From Methylocystaceae bacterium (GTDB lineage Bacteria > Pseudomonadota > Alphaproteobacteria > Rhodospirillales > Terasakiellaceae), in contig JABXIG010000015.1 in assembly GCA_013373205.1 (NCBI GenBank), forward strand, positions 62,001-126,000: 64,000 nt of DNA. The letters are read 5' to 3'. Position 1 is the stretch's first letter; the number at the start of each line of letters is the position of its first letter. A program made the position numbers and the translations under genes. Positions 9,413-17,638 of the stretch are shown here, piece after piece. The notes beneath the pieces were generated by a model that worked only from the letters and a program-made list of their open reading frames with translations, was not told the origin of the DNA and ran no database searches.

Positions 9413-10427
9413 AACAGGCGTATTCTTTTGGTTCAAAAGGTGACAGGTTATCTAAAAACATCTGCGTACATGCATCCCAGGAAAATTTAAGCGCATATTC
9501 ACGACAGACTTTCGGATCATGACCCAACGCATCCAGACAAGCCTGCTTCAAGTCTTCATGTAACTTACCCACGGGCGCATCACCGATCACATCAATGGGT
9601 CCTGTGACCGGATAAGCCGCAACCGGCACCCCACTTGCCAGCGCCTCTAATAAAACAAGACCAAAAGTATCGGTCAGGCTCGGGAAGACAAACACATCGG
9701 CCGAGGCATAATGCTGGGCCAGTTCTTCGCCTTCTTTCATGCCCACAAAACGGCTTTGCGGATACTCTTTCTTCAACTGTTCCAGCTGTGGTCCCCCGCC
9801 GACAACGACTTTTGATCCGGGTAGATCCAAATCCAGAAAGGCCTTGATGTTTTTTTCAATCGCAACCCGGCCAACATACATAAACAAAGGACGAGGCAGA
9901 TCGGCGAACATTTTTTCACGGGGGTGAAACAGTTCCGTATCGATCCCGCGCGTCCATGTCACCACATTGTTAAAACCTTGGGATCGCAACTCATCACGTA
10001 AAGATTTTGTCGCCGTCATGATCGCCCGGCTCGGCCCATGGAACCATTTCATAATCAGATTGGTATATCGAGCCGGAATTTTGGTGCGTGCTTCCACATA
10101 TTCCGGGAAACGGGTATGAAAGGCTGTGGTAAAAGGCAGTTTGTGTTTCATGCAGAATTTACGTGCCGCAATTCCCAACGGACCTTCGGTCGAAATATGA
10201 ATCGCCGTTGGTTTAAAGTCTTGGATCAAACGCGCAACCTTACGGTTTGGAAACAGCGAAAGGCGAATTTCAGGATAGGACGGACAGGGGATTGTCTTAA
10301 AATCCGACGGTGTAACCAGCTTGATCTCTATACCTTGGCGTTCGAGGTTCGCTTTAAGGGATTGATGCGTTCTAACAACGCCATTGATTTGCGGGAGCCA
10401 CGCGTCGGTGACGATGAGGAGTCGCAT
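9402..10427 (-). CDS. GT4-family glycosyltransferase, probable glycolipid mannosyl/glycosyltransferase
   Basis: A 341-residue GT-B enzyme of the GT4 family. The acceptor-side N-terminus MRLLIVTDAWLPQINGVVR and the donor-side FPSLTDTFGLVLLEALASG resemble the MgtA/PimB/SQD2 type of lipid glycosyltransferases, in which TDTFG replaces the usual first Glu of the EX7E motif. It is expected to transfer a sugar from a nucleotide donor to a membrane lipid at the cytoplasmic face. The first 100 bp overlap, in another frame, the 3' end of the upstream LpxH-like gene, so the two are translationally linked. A lipid kinase gene lies just beyond. The sugar and acceptor cannot be told from sequence. Confidence 0.88.
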   Translation of the reverse strand: MRLLIVTDAWLPQINGVVRTHQSLKANLERQGIEIKLVTPSDFKTIPCPSYPEIRLSLFPNRKVARLIQDFKPTAIHISTEGPLGIAARKFCMKHKLPFTTAFHTRFPEYVEARTKIPARYTNLIMKWFHGPSRAIMTATKSLRDELRSQGFNNVVTWTRGIDTELFHPREKMFADLPRPLFMYVGRVAIEKNIKAFLDLDLPGSKVVVGGGPQLEQLKKEYPQSRFVGMKEGEELAQHYASADVFVFPSLTDTFGLVLLEALASGVPVAAYPVTGPIDVIGDAPVGKLHEDLKQACLDALGHDPKVCREYALKFSWDACTQMFLDNLSPFEPKEYACFTS

Positions 10428-11233
10428 TTTTCTGCCTCTTTTGACTTGGCCAAATAAGAAGGTTGGCCCATCCAGTAAATAATTTCCAAACGACCATCGA
10501 GATGTTCAACAAGGGCTGAACAGCTTTCTACCCAATCCCCGTCATTACAATAAAGCGTGCCGTCGATATCTCGGATTTCCGGGTGGTGAATATGCCCGCA
10601 GATGATCCCGTCGACTTCACGTTTTTTCGCAACCTCAGCCAGCGCCGTTTCAAAATCAGCAATGAACTGCACAGCATTTTTGACTTTAAATTTCAGATAA
10701 GCTGATAAAGACCAGTAGCCATAGCCAAATTTGGTCCGTACCCAGTTGAAATAATCGTTGATTTTTAAAGCAACGCTATAGGCGCCATCCCCGAGAACGG
10801 CCAGCCATTTAGCGTATTTCACCACCACATCAAATTCATCGCCATGGATCACCAGAAACTTCTTGCCATCCACTGTTTCATGGACAAATTCGTCGTGAAC
10901 CTGAATGTCGCCAAAGTCATGTTCCACATAGGGACGAATGAAAGCATCATGGTTGCCCGGGATAAAGATGACATTGGTACCTTTGCGTGCCTTTCTCAAG
11001 ACCTTCTGCACCACATCATTATGAGCCTGCGGCCAATACCATGACCGACGAAGACGCCAGCCATCAATGATATCCCCAACAAGAAAAAGATTGTCAGATT
11101 CTGTCTCTTTCAAAAAATCCAACAAATAATCTGCCTTGCAGCCAGCCGTCCCCAAATGGATATCGGAGATAAAAATCGATTTAAATTTTCGGGGATTTAC
11201 GCCAGCATCCATATCAGCCGTCACATTTTCCAT
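10328..11233 (-). CDS. LpxH-like metallophosphoesterase (UDP-2,3-diacylglucosamine diphosphatase family)
   Basis: A 301-residue calcineurin-type phosphoesterase. All five metal-binding blocks are visible: FISDIHLGT, LVGDIIDGW, FIPGNHDAF, VIHGDEFD and ICGHIHHPEI. The layout and the RRSWYWP segment match the LpxH-like family, common in Alphaproteobacteria, that hydrolyses UDP-2,3-diacylglucosamine or related nucleotide lipids. Pairing with a GT4 glycosyltransferase fits a glycolipid or lipid A role. The last 33 codons (after about residue 268; Ser/Arg-rich, ending in NPLKRTSNAKV) lie over the start of the glycosyltransferase in another frame and look unlike the folded part, so the overlap probably arose by loss of an earlier stop. 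Confidence 0.88.
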   Translation of the reverse strand: MENVTADMDAGVNPRKFKSIFISDIHLGTAGCKADYLLDFLKETESDNLFLVGDIIDGWRLRRSWYWPQAHNDVVQKVLRKARKGTNVIFIPGNHDAFIRPYVEHDFGDIQVHDEFVHETVDGKKFLVIHGDEFDVVVKYAKWLAVLGDGAYSVALKINDYFNWVRTKFGYGYWSLSAYLKFKVKNAVQFIADFETALAEVAKKREVDGIICGHIHHPEIRDIDGTLYCNDGDWVESCSALVEHLDGRLEIIYWMGQPSYLAKSKEAEKCDSSSSPTRGSRKSMALLERINPLKRTSNAKV

Positions 11234-11350
11234 TATCGCAATAAAACCGCATTAAAAGCGAAACAATTAGCTGGCAATTTTTGTACGCGCAAAGGCTTAC
11301 CGCTTTATGTCGTAAATTTTAATTTTTTGTTGCAGTTGCGAAGGTTGACG

Positions 11351-12250
11351 ATGGGTATTTCAGAAAGACGCATTAAAATCATCCATAACCCGGTTGCGGG
11401 TGGGTCAAAAAGAAAACGCCTTGCAATTGCGCTTAGAGCCTTAAAAAAACACGCAAAAAAAGTCAAAGTCAGCCCGACTAAATATGCAGGTCACGGGGTT
11501 AAACGCGCCGACAAGGCCCTTAACCGTAAAAAGAAGAAACCCTACGATATCGTCTGTGCGGCGGGCGGTGATGGCACAATAGCCGAGGTCGCAAATGGCA
11601 TGCGCGGCAGCGATAATCCGCTATTGGTTCTCCCGCTTGGTACAGCAAATGTTTTTGCCCGCGAAATTGGTCTGGGTACCAACATGCGTAAAATCGCTGC
11701 CATGGTTGAAACGTTAAAAGTCAAAACCGTCTATCCCGGCATAATCAATGAACGCCGCTTCATTATGATGGTTGGGGTCGGCATTGACTCGCTGGCCGTC
11801 GCCGCCCTTGATTCTAAACTGAAACGCCAAATTGGTGCGGCCGCTTATATAATTGCAGCTTTCAAAGCGGTAAAGCGCATGCAGGATTTGGATCTCTTGG
11901 TCACAGTCGACGGGGATGAATATCAAGCGTCCCAAGTCGTTGTCACCTTAGGGCGGCTTTATGGCGGACCATTTGTGATTTCCCCCAATGCCAGTTTGGA
12001 AGATAAAAACTTTCATGTGATCCTAATGAAGAAAAAAGGCTTTTGGGCCGCGATGAAATACGGTATCGCCCTTGCCACCGGGCGGCTTCCCTATTTAAAA
12101 GACGTGATTATCACCAGTGCGCAGCATGTTAAAATTGACAGCCCCAACAGCCTGCCCATTCAGGCAGATGGTGATCTGGCGGGAATGGTTCCGGTGGAAC
12201 TGAGCTTAGATGAACACCCGTTACAGGTTCTCGCGCCAACGGCGAAATGA
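11351..12250 (+). CDS. Diacylglycerol kinase-family lipid kinase (DagK/YegS-like)
   Basis: A 299-residue kinase of the diacylglycerol/sphingosine kinase family. The N-terminal motif IIHNPVAGGSKRKRL and the nucleotide-binding AAGGDGTIAEVANGM are clear, followed by LPLGTANVFAREIGL and a C-terminal beta-sandwich with IQADGDLAG. It phosphorylates a lipid such as diacylglycerol at the inner membrane. The ATG at 11351 is chosen because AAGG precedes it and homology begins there; the frame opens at 11156, but that extension is the antisense of the LpxH-like gene. It is divergent from the LpxH-like/glycosyltransferase pair, suggesting a shared lipid-remodelling role. The final 30 bp overlap the convergent TIGR04282 gene. 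Confidence 0.9.
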   Translation: MGISERRIKIIHNPVAGGSKRKRLAIALRALKKHAKKVKVSPTKYAGHGVKRADKALNRKKKKPYDIVCAAGGDGTIAEVANGMRGSDNPLLVLPLGTANVFAREIGLGTNMRKIAAMVETLKVKTVYPGIINERRFIMMVGVGIDSLAVAALDSKLKRQIGAAAYIIAAFKAVKRMQDLDLLVTVDGDEYQASQVVVTLGRLYGGPFVISPNASLEDKNFHVILMKKKGFWAAMKYGIALATGRLPYLKDVIITSAQHVKIDSPNSLPIQADGDLAGMVPVELSLDEHPLQVLAPTAK

Positions 12251-12811
12251 GGGACCGTCATCCACGTCTGTTAGAGTCTCTAAAAATGCGACCTTCTTGC
12301 CTTTCAAGTTTCGCACGCAATCCTCTAGCGTTTCAGGGTGGGACCATCTCACCGTCTTATTGTATGGGTTGCTTAAAATCGGATGTCGTTTCAAGCCAAC
12401 CAGCCAGAAGCCCCCATCATCAGCCGGACCAAACACTGCATCATTATGACCTAACAGCTTAAAAGCCTTTCTAATATGGGCGGGGGTAATATGCGGAATA
12501 TCGCTTCCGATCACGACAAAAGAACCAGCTGGTAATGTGCGGGCTGGACGGTACATCCGTTCCCCTAAATCACCTGAACCTTGCGCCATATAACTATCTG
12601 CGCGCGCCTGCAACAGACCCGGCTTCAACCCGTCAGGACTATATGAAATGACCGTGTACCATGGCCCCTTACCTTTCAGCCGTGCAGGGATTGTCCCCAA
12701 CATCTGACGATAAAACCGCCACGCCGGAACTTTTCCAATATCACGGGCAAGACGGGTCTTAACCCGACCAATGCGGGGTTCTTTGACAAAAATAACAAGG
12801 TGATTGCGCAC
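12221..12811 (-). CDS. TIGR04282-family (DUF2064) glycosyltransferase
   Basis: A 196-residue GT-A-like protein of the DUF2064/TIGR04282 family: VKEPRIGRVKTRLARDIGK near the start, VIGSDIPHIT and FGPADDGGFWLVGL in the middle. Members are often found beside radical-SAM or arsenosugar genes and are annotated as arsenosugar-type glycosyltransferases, but direct biochemistry is limited. It lies 3 bp downstream of its usual partner (TIGR04283) on the same strand, so the two form an operon. No radical-SAM or arsenic methyltransferase gene is in this window. Its 3' end overlaps the lipid kinase gene by 30 bp. Confidence 0.85.
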   Translation of the reverse strand: MRNHLVIFVKEPRIGRVKTRLARDIGKVPAWRFYRQMLGTIPARLKGKGPWYTVISYSPDGLKPGLLQARADSYMAQGSGDLGERMYRPARTLPAGSFVVIGSDIPHITPAHIRKAFKLLGHNDAVFGPADDGGFWLVGLKRHPILSNPYNKTVRWSHPETLEDCVRNLKGKKVAFLETLTDVDDGPSFRRWRENL

Positions 12812-12814
12812 GTT

Positions 12815-13489
12815 TTATCCATAAAGTTTGACGATCCGTTCCGGGGATACTCCCAAGAAATAGAGCGTCAAACAAGTCACATTACGTAACATTCTCTTGA
12901 TGTAGCCATTTTGTCGATACCGCACAGAAGATGTCACCGCGCGTGTTGGTAACTGACACAGCCGGTCTTTCCCAATACGGCGCACAATATCAACATCTTC
13001 CATCAAAGGGATTTCACGAAAGCCGCCGACTTCTTCATATAATTTACGGCTGATCAACAAGCCCTGATCCCCATAGGGAAGGCCGAGCAAACGACAGCGC
13101 CAGGACACAATCTTTTCCAGCCGTTCGGCCCTTTCATCTTCATCATCCAGCGCAAACGTAAAATATGCGGCTTCTTCCTGCCCCGCCCCATGGGCCAAGA
13201 TAAAGGAACAGACTTCTTGCCCCCAATTTTCTGGCAAAACCGTATCGGCATGGAGAAACAAAAGCCAGTCCCCCACAGCTGCTTGTGCCCCTGCTGCGAG
13301 CTGATGCCCCCGACCCTTTGGTGATTTTACAATCCGCACATCAAGACTTTGTGCAACCGCCAAGGTGTCATCTGTTGAACCACCATCGACCACCACAATC
13401 TCACGCGCATAAGGCGGTGGGACAAGACTATCCACCGTCTGTTTTAATCCAACAGAACTGTTGTAGGTCGGGATCACAATGCTTAACAT
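12815..13489 (-). CDS. TIGR04283-family GT2 glycosyltransferase
   Basis: A 224-residue family 2 glycosyltransferase. It has the GT-A start SIVIPTYNSSVGLKQTVDSL, the nucleotide-binding VVVDGGSTDDT, a DXD-like LFLHADTVLP, and the acceptor-side MEDVDIVRRIGK. This is the TIGR04283 pattern, the usual companion of TIGR04282. It is the first gene of a two-gene minus-strand operon. The C-terminus (ITCLTLYFLGVSP-like region) may touch the membrane. The sugar acceptor is unknown; a link to arsenosugar or to the adjacent lipid genes is possible but not shown. Confidence 0.87.
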   Translation of the reverse strand: MLSIVIPTYNSSVGLKQTVDSLVPPPYAREIVVVDGGSTDDTLAVAQSLDVRIVKSPKGRGHQLAAGAQAAVGDWLLFLHADTVLPENWGQEVCSFILAHGAGQEEAAYFTFALDDEDERAERLEKIVSWRCRLLGLPYGDQGLLISRKLYEEVGGFREIPLMEDVDIVRRIGKDRLCQLPTRAVTSSVRYRQNGYIKRMLRNVTCLTLYFLGVSPERIVKLYG

Positions 13490-13570
13490 GGCCTCTGCCT
13501 TTTATTATTTTTCTACGCTGGCACTTAGCCTGACAAAATGCAAGACACAAGGCTGTGAGCGTGAACACAC

Positions 13571-14194
13571 ATGAGTATGAATATGCCAGACTTTTCATTG
13601 GAAAACGAGCATGCGGGCCAAGTTTGCGGGATTGATGAGGCCGGACGTGGCCCATGGGCCGGACCTGTGACAGCTGCGGCGGTTATTTTCGACCAATCCA
13701 CTTTGTCACCGGTGCTGGCCCAAAGCCTTAATGATTCAAAGAAGCTGTCAGCTAAAAAACGCGAAGCTTTAATTGACCAGATCAAGGCCGAAAGTATCTG
13801 GGCGGTGGGCGAAGCCAGCGTTGAAGAAATTGATGAACTGAACATCCTGCAAGCCACCTTCCTCGCCATGCGCCGCGCGGTAGCTGGGTTATCAACAAAA
13901 CCGGATTACGCCTTAATCGACGGCAATAAACTCCCGCCCGAACTCGGCGTGCCCGGCCATCCGGTGGTCAAAGGCGACGGCCTCTCCTGTTCCATCGCGG
14001 CGGCTTCCATCATCGCCAAAGTCACCCGCGATCAGCAAATGGCAAAACTGGCTGAACAGTTTCCGGGTTATGGCTGGGAGAAAAACGCCGGCTACGGCGT
14101 GAAACTGCATCAAGAAGGCCTCGCCCAGCACGGCGTCTGCCCCCATCACCGCAAAAGCTTTAAACCGATTAAGAAGATTATGGGGATTGAGTAA
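13571..14194 (+). CDS. rnhB: Ribonuclease HII
   Basis: A 207-residue RNase HII, which cuts the RNA strand of RNA-DNA hybrids and removes single ribonucleotides from DNA. Conserved blocks are CGIDEAGRGPWAGPV (catalytic Asp-Glu), LNDSKKLSAKKRE, ALIDGNKLP (third Asp), KGDGLSCSIAAASIIAKVTRD and the late YGVKLHQEGL. The length is normal for the family. The start at 13571 is one of two close methionines (also M at 13577). It is divergent from the TIGR04283 operon and is followed by a repeat copy and the aap terminator. Confidence 0.95.
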   Translation: MSMNMPDFSLENEHAGQVCGIDEAGRGPWAGPVTAAAVIFDQSTLSPVLAQSLNDSKKLSAKKREALIDQIKAESIWAVGEASVEEIDELNILQATFLAMRRAVAGLSTKPDYALIDGNKLPPELGVPGHPVVKGDGLSCSIAAASIIAKVTRDQQMAKLAEQFPGYGWEKNAGYGVKLHQEGLAQHGVCPHHRKSFKPIKKIMGIE

Positions 14195-14197
14195 AAA

Positions 14198-14223
14198 CTG
14201 TGCGCCTGTGAAAACAGGAGCCT
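14198..14223. repeat. Palindromic repeat copy, single stem
   Basis: A CTGTGCGCCTGTGAAAACAGG unit just after rnhB, with the stem CCTGT (14205-14209) pairing with ACAGG (14214-14218) across a GAAA loop. It matches the CTGTGCCCCTGCGAAAGCAGG unit at 32.87 kb, including the flanking CTGTG. Confidence 0.65.
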
Positions 14224-14290
14224 CCTTGGTCTCAAAAGTCCTTGTTTTATCTTACGTTGGCCTTCGGTTTACAAGGACACGGGCAGACAT

Positions 14291-14330
14291 AAAAAAGCCG
14301 TCACCCCAGGTTAACTGGGGATGACGGCTT
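14291..14330 (-). terminator. Rho-independent terminator of the aapJQMP operon
   Basis: AGCCGTCA (14296-14303) pairs with TGACGGCT (14322-14329) and CCCCAG (14304-14309) with CTGGGG (14315-14320), with one bulged base. On the minus strand the stem is followed by a run of six T. It lies 22 bp beyond the aapP stop codon. Confidence 0.88.
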
Positions 14331-14351
14331 CAATATTCGCTTTAAGTCTTC

Positions 14352-15173
14352 TTAATGCCCGATGATTTGGCTCAAGAAGTCTTGTGTTCTGGCTTCTTGC
14401 GGGTTGTTGAAGAACTCATGCGGTTCGTTTTGCTCAATAATCTGACCATCAGCCATGAAGATCACACGGTCCGCCACGGTTTTGGCAAAGCCCATTTCGT
14501 GTGTGACGCACAGCATGGTCATGCCTTCTTCGGCCAGTTGCACCATGGTATCGAGTACCTCTTTAATCATTTCTGGATCAAGCGCAGAGGTCGGTTCGTC
14601 AAACAACATGATTTTTGGTTCCATGCAGAGCGAGCGTGCAATCGCCACACGTTGTTGCTGACCACCAGACAATTGGCCGGGGTATTTATTGGCCTGTTCA
14701 GGGATTTTAACCCGTTCCAGGTAATGCATGGCGCGTTCTTCAGCGACTTTGCGCGGTTCTTTTCGCACCCACATAGGGGCGAGCACACAGTTTTCCAAAA
14801 TGGTTAAATGCGGGAACAGGTTAAAGTGCTGGAAGCACATGCCCACTTCGCGACGAATGGTATCGATGTTTTTCAGATCATTGGTCAGTTCCACACCATC
14901 GACGATGATTTGGCCTTGTTGATGTTCTTCCAAACGGTTGATACAGCGGATCATGGTGGATTTACCCGAACCCGAAGGTCCGCAAATCACGATCCGTTCG
15001 CCCTTATGGACGTTTAAGTTAATGTCACGCAGCACATGGAAATCGCCGTACCATTTGTTCATACCAATCAATTGGATGACGTCTTCTTTGGCTACTTCAT
15101 GGTCCAGATTGTGACCGGCACGCAATTCGGCCTCGGTCACGGTATCTGTAATTGCATCAGGATCTTTCGTCAT
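14352..15173 (-). CDS. aapP: General L-amino acid ABC transporter ATP-binding protein
   Basis: A 273-residue ATPase that powers the AapJQMP uptake system. Walker A is GPSGSGKST, the signature [15 protein letters not shown], Walker [16 protein letters not shown], and the switch His is in [10 protein letters not shown]. The N-terminal 30 residues before [12 protein letters not shown] are an acidic extension rich in Asp/Glu, longer than in many homologues. It is the last gene of the operon, 68 bp after aapM, and is followed by a strong terminator. Family assignment rests on gene order as well as sequence. Confidence 0.94.
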   Translation of the reverse strand: MTKDPDAITDTVTEAELRAGHNLDHEVAKEDVIQLIGMNKWYGDFHVLRDINLNVHKGERIVICGPSGSGKSTMIRCINRLEEHQQGQIIVDGVELTNDLKNIDTIRREVGMCFQHFNLFPHLTILENCVLAPMWVRKEPRKVAEERAMHYLERVKIPEQANKYPGQLSGGQQQRVAIARSLCMEPKIMLFDEPTSALDPEMIKEVLDTMVQLAEEGMTMLCVTHEMGFAKTVADRVIFMADGQIIEQNEPHEFFNNPQEARTQDFLSQIIGH

Positions 15174-15241
15174 TTCTCATTACTCTTTATCTCTGTCGTA
15201 AATGCGTCGTCACAATCGAAAATCGATTGCTCGGGATTTAC

Positions 15242-16339
15242 TTAGCGTTTGTGTCCGGTGTGAAGTTTGCGTTCCAGTGCTTGGCTGTATCGCGACATGC
15301 CGAAACAGAAAACCCAGAAACAAAATGCTGCAAAAATATAGCCCTCGGTCGCAACGCCGCCCCATTTCGGGTCAACGATGGATGATTGGACGGTTGCCAG
15401 AATATCCAGCAGGCCGATAATCAACACCAGTGTGGTGTCCTTAAACAAAGCGATGAAGGTGTTTACGATCCCGGGGATCACCAGCTTCAAAGCTTGTGGC
15501 AAAATAATCAGCCCCATGGAGCGCCAGTAACCGAGCCCCAAAGCGGCTGCGGCTTCAAACTGACCTTTCGGGATGGCTTGCAAGCCCCCACGAATAACCT
15601 CAGCCATGTAGGCTGATTGGAACATGGTAATTCCGATCAAGGCCCGAAGCAGCTTTTCAAAGTCCCAACCTTCCGGCAGAAACAAAGGCAACATCACAGA
15701 CGCCATAAACAGAACCGAGATCAACGGCACACCACGCCACAGTTCAATAAAGGCCACACAGACCAAGCGCACCGTCGGCATTTCAGAACGACGGCCCAAG
15801 GCCAAGATCACGCCAAAAGGCAAGGCTGCAACAATCCCCACGTAGGACAAAACCAACGTCAGCATCAGTCCACCCCATTGGTGCGTTTCCACATGGTTCA
15901 GGCCAAACATACCACCGACCAACAAGATACCAACGATAACAGGCAAGATGGTCAAACCGGCAACACCGATCCAGGCTTTATAAGGGAAGCCTTTGATAAA
16001 TTGCGGCACAATGACAAGAGCCAGCAGCAGGAAGCTGATATCCACACGCCATCTTTCTGGATCCGGATAAAAACCGTAAGTGAAGAACCCAAGTCGTGTT
16101 TTGATAAAGACCCAGCACGCCCCTGCCCCACTACAGGCAGATACGTCATCACCGATAAAGTTTGCTTCAAAAAAAGCCCAATTTAAAATGGGTGGAAGCA
16201 GTTCCCATATCAAATACAGAGCAAATAATGTCAATACCGTGTTTAATGGTGTTGAAACCAGGTTTTGACGCACCCACGCAACAGGCCCCGTGGTTGAAAC
16301 GGGTGGCGGGAGCGCCTCTTTTTCTACATATTTTCCCAT
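15242..16339 (-). CDS. aapM: General L-amino acid ABC transporter permease AapM
   Basis: A 365-residue inner-membrane permease. It has a membrane helix near 35-50, a loop with paired cysteines (DVSACSGAGACW), further helices, and the binding-protein-dependent transport domain in the C-terminal half with the EAA loop QAIPKGQFEAAAALGLGYWR that contacts AapP. Length and the Cys-containing N-terminal loop fit the HisM-like AapM rather than the shorter HisQ/HisM proteins. It starts one base after aapQ ends, so translation is probably coupled. Confidence 0.94.
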   Translation of the reverse strand: MGKYVEKEALPPPVSTTGPVAWVRQNLVSTPLNTVLTLFALYLIWELLPPILNWAFFEANFIGDDVSACSGAGACWVFIKTRLGFFTYGFYPDPERWRVDISFLLLALVIVPQFIKGFPYKAWIGVAGLTILPVIVGILLVGGMFGLNHVETHQWGGLMLTLVLSYVGIVAALPFGVILALGRRSEMPTVRLVCVAFIELWRGVPLISVLFMASVMLPLFLPEGWDFEKLLRALIGITMFQSAYMAEVIRGGLQAIPKGQFEAAAALGLGYWRSMGLIILPQALKLVIPGIVNTFIALFKDTTLVLIIGLLDILATVQSSIVDPKWGGVATEGYIFAAFCFWVFCFGMSRYSQALERKLHTGHKR

Positions 16340-16340
16340 C

Positions 16341-17537
16341 TTAACGCTCCTTCAAGGCCATTGATTTGTTATACCAGTTCATCAAAACCGACAAAGTCAG
16401 ACTGATGGTCAGGTAAACGGCCATTGTCATCGCAACGATTTCCACAGCTTGTCCGGTCTGGTTCAGGGTTGTTCCCATAAAGACCGACACGATATCAGGA
16501 TAACCGATGGCGGTAGCCAACGATGAGTTTTTAGCCAAGTTCAAATACTGGCTCGTCAGCGGCGGGATCACAACGCGCATGGCTTGCGGGATAATGATCA
16601 AGCGCAAAGTTACACTTTTCTTGATCCCCAGCGATTCAGCGGCTTCGGTTTGACCATGCGGTACGGCCATAATACCTGAACGCACGATCTCGGCAATAAA
16701 GGCTGCCGTATAAGTCGTTAACGCCAACAACAAGGCGATAAACTCAGGGATAATTTGTACACCGCCACGGAAGTTAAAGCCTTTCAAAGCTGGCAAATCC
16801 CAGCTTAGCGGGGCCCCTAGCACGGCAAAAACAACCAATGGCAAACCAATAATAAGACCGATACTTGCATAAAATGTCGGGAAAGTTTGCCCTGTTGCTT
16901 CAAAGCGTTTAAAGGCCCATTTACCCATAACGACTGAGGCAATAATGCCGATAAAAAAGGTCACGACAACAGCTGTAAACCCATCACCAAATACAGGGGC
17001 CGGGACATAAAGACCACGGTTGTTCACGAAAAAGGTTTCAGCCAGTTCCAGGCTTTTTCTGGGCGATGGCAAAGGTTGTAAAACGGCAAAATACCAAAAG
17101 AAAATCTGCAACAGTAACGGGATATTACGCAACGTTTCCACATATACGGTGGCAACCTTGGCGATCAACCAGTTTTGGGACAAGCGGGCCACGCCCATAA
17201 TAAAACCCAAAATCGTTGCTAAAACGATCCCTACAAATGAGACCAGAACCGTGTTCAACAGACCGACGATAAAGGTGCGGCCATAAGTATCACTGGAGTC
17301 AAAAGGGACGAGGCTCATAAGAATTTCAAAGCCTGCGGGATTACTTAAAAAATCAAAGCCCGTGGTAATGCCACGACTTTCCATATTCTGCAGCGTGTTC
17401 TGGAATATTGTCCAGCCGAACCAGACCAAAAAACCAACCAGAAGAACCTGAAAGACTGCCCCGCGTACACGCGGATCATTGAAAGCCGATGACGATTGCT
17501 TGGGCTTGGTGGTGATGTCGGATTGATTTTGCGACAT
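16341..17537 (-). CDS. aapQ: General L-amino acid ABC transporter permease AapQ
   Basis: A 398-residue permease with about eight predicted membrane helices, a periplasmic loop near 135-160, and the EAA loop MAVPHGQTEAAESLGIKKSV near residue 300. It pairs with AapM to form the channel. The start at 17537 is chosen because GGAG lies seven bases upstream; an in-frame GTG at 17543 also exists. It lies downstream of aapJ with a hairpin between them, which may lower its level relative to the binding protein. Confidence 0.94.
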   Translation of the reverse strand: MSQNQSDITTKPKQSSSAFNDPRVRGAVFQVLLVGFLVWFGWTIFQNTLQNMESRGITTGFDFLSNPAGFEILMSLVPFDSSDTYGRTFIVGLLNTVLVSFVGIVLATILGFIMGVARLSQNWLIAKVATVYVETLRNIPLLLQIFFWYFAVLQPLPSPRKSLELAETFFVNNRGLYVPAPVFGDGFTAVVVTFFIGIIASVVMGKWAFKRFEATGQTFPTFYASIGLIIGLPLVVFAVLGAPLSWDLPALKGFNFRGGVQIIPEFIALLLALTTYTAAFIAEIVRSGIMAVPHGQTEAAESLGIKKSVTLRLIIIPQAMRVVIPPLTSQYLNLAKNSSLATAIGYPDIVSVFMGTTLNQTGQAVEIVAMTMAVYLTISLTLSVLMNWYNKSMALKER

Positions 17538-17560
17538 ATACACACTCCAAACTTAATTAT

Positions 17561-17611
17561 AAAAAAAGTGAGCGTGCCTTATGAAGAAACCTTCTTCAAA
17601 AACACGCTCAC
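17561..17611 (-). terminator. Intercistronic hairpin with T-tract between aapJ and aapQ
   Basis: GTGAGCGTG (17568-17576) pairs with CACGCTCAC (17603-17611), and the inner TGAAGAA (17582-17588) with TTCTTCA (17592-17598). Read on the minus strand, the stem is followed by seven T (17567-17561). It lies inside the operon, so it probably acts as a leaky terminator and a 3' stabiliser of aapJ mRNA. This is inference from position and structure. Confidence 0.8.
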
Positions 17612-17638
17612 TCATCATTCGCAATACACTATATCAGC

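Noticed and set aside
11156-11350. Upstream extension of the lipid kinase gene
   Set aside because: It is antisense to the LpxH-like gene; kinase homology begins at 11351, where a ribosome site is present.
15386-16186. Long plus-strand frames opposite aapM (76 and 189 codons)
   Set aside because: Antisense to a well-conserved permease; Gln/His/Arg-rich composition typical of shadows of hydrophobic proteins.
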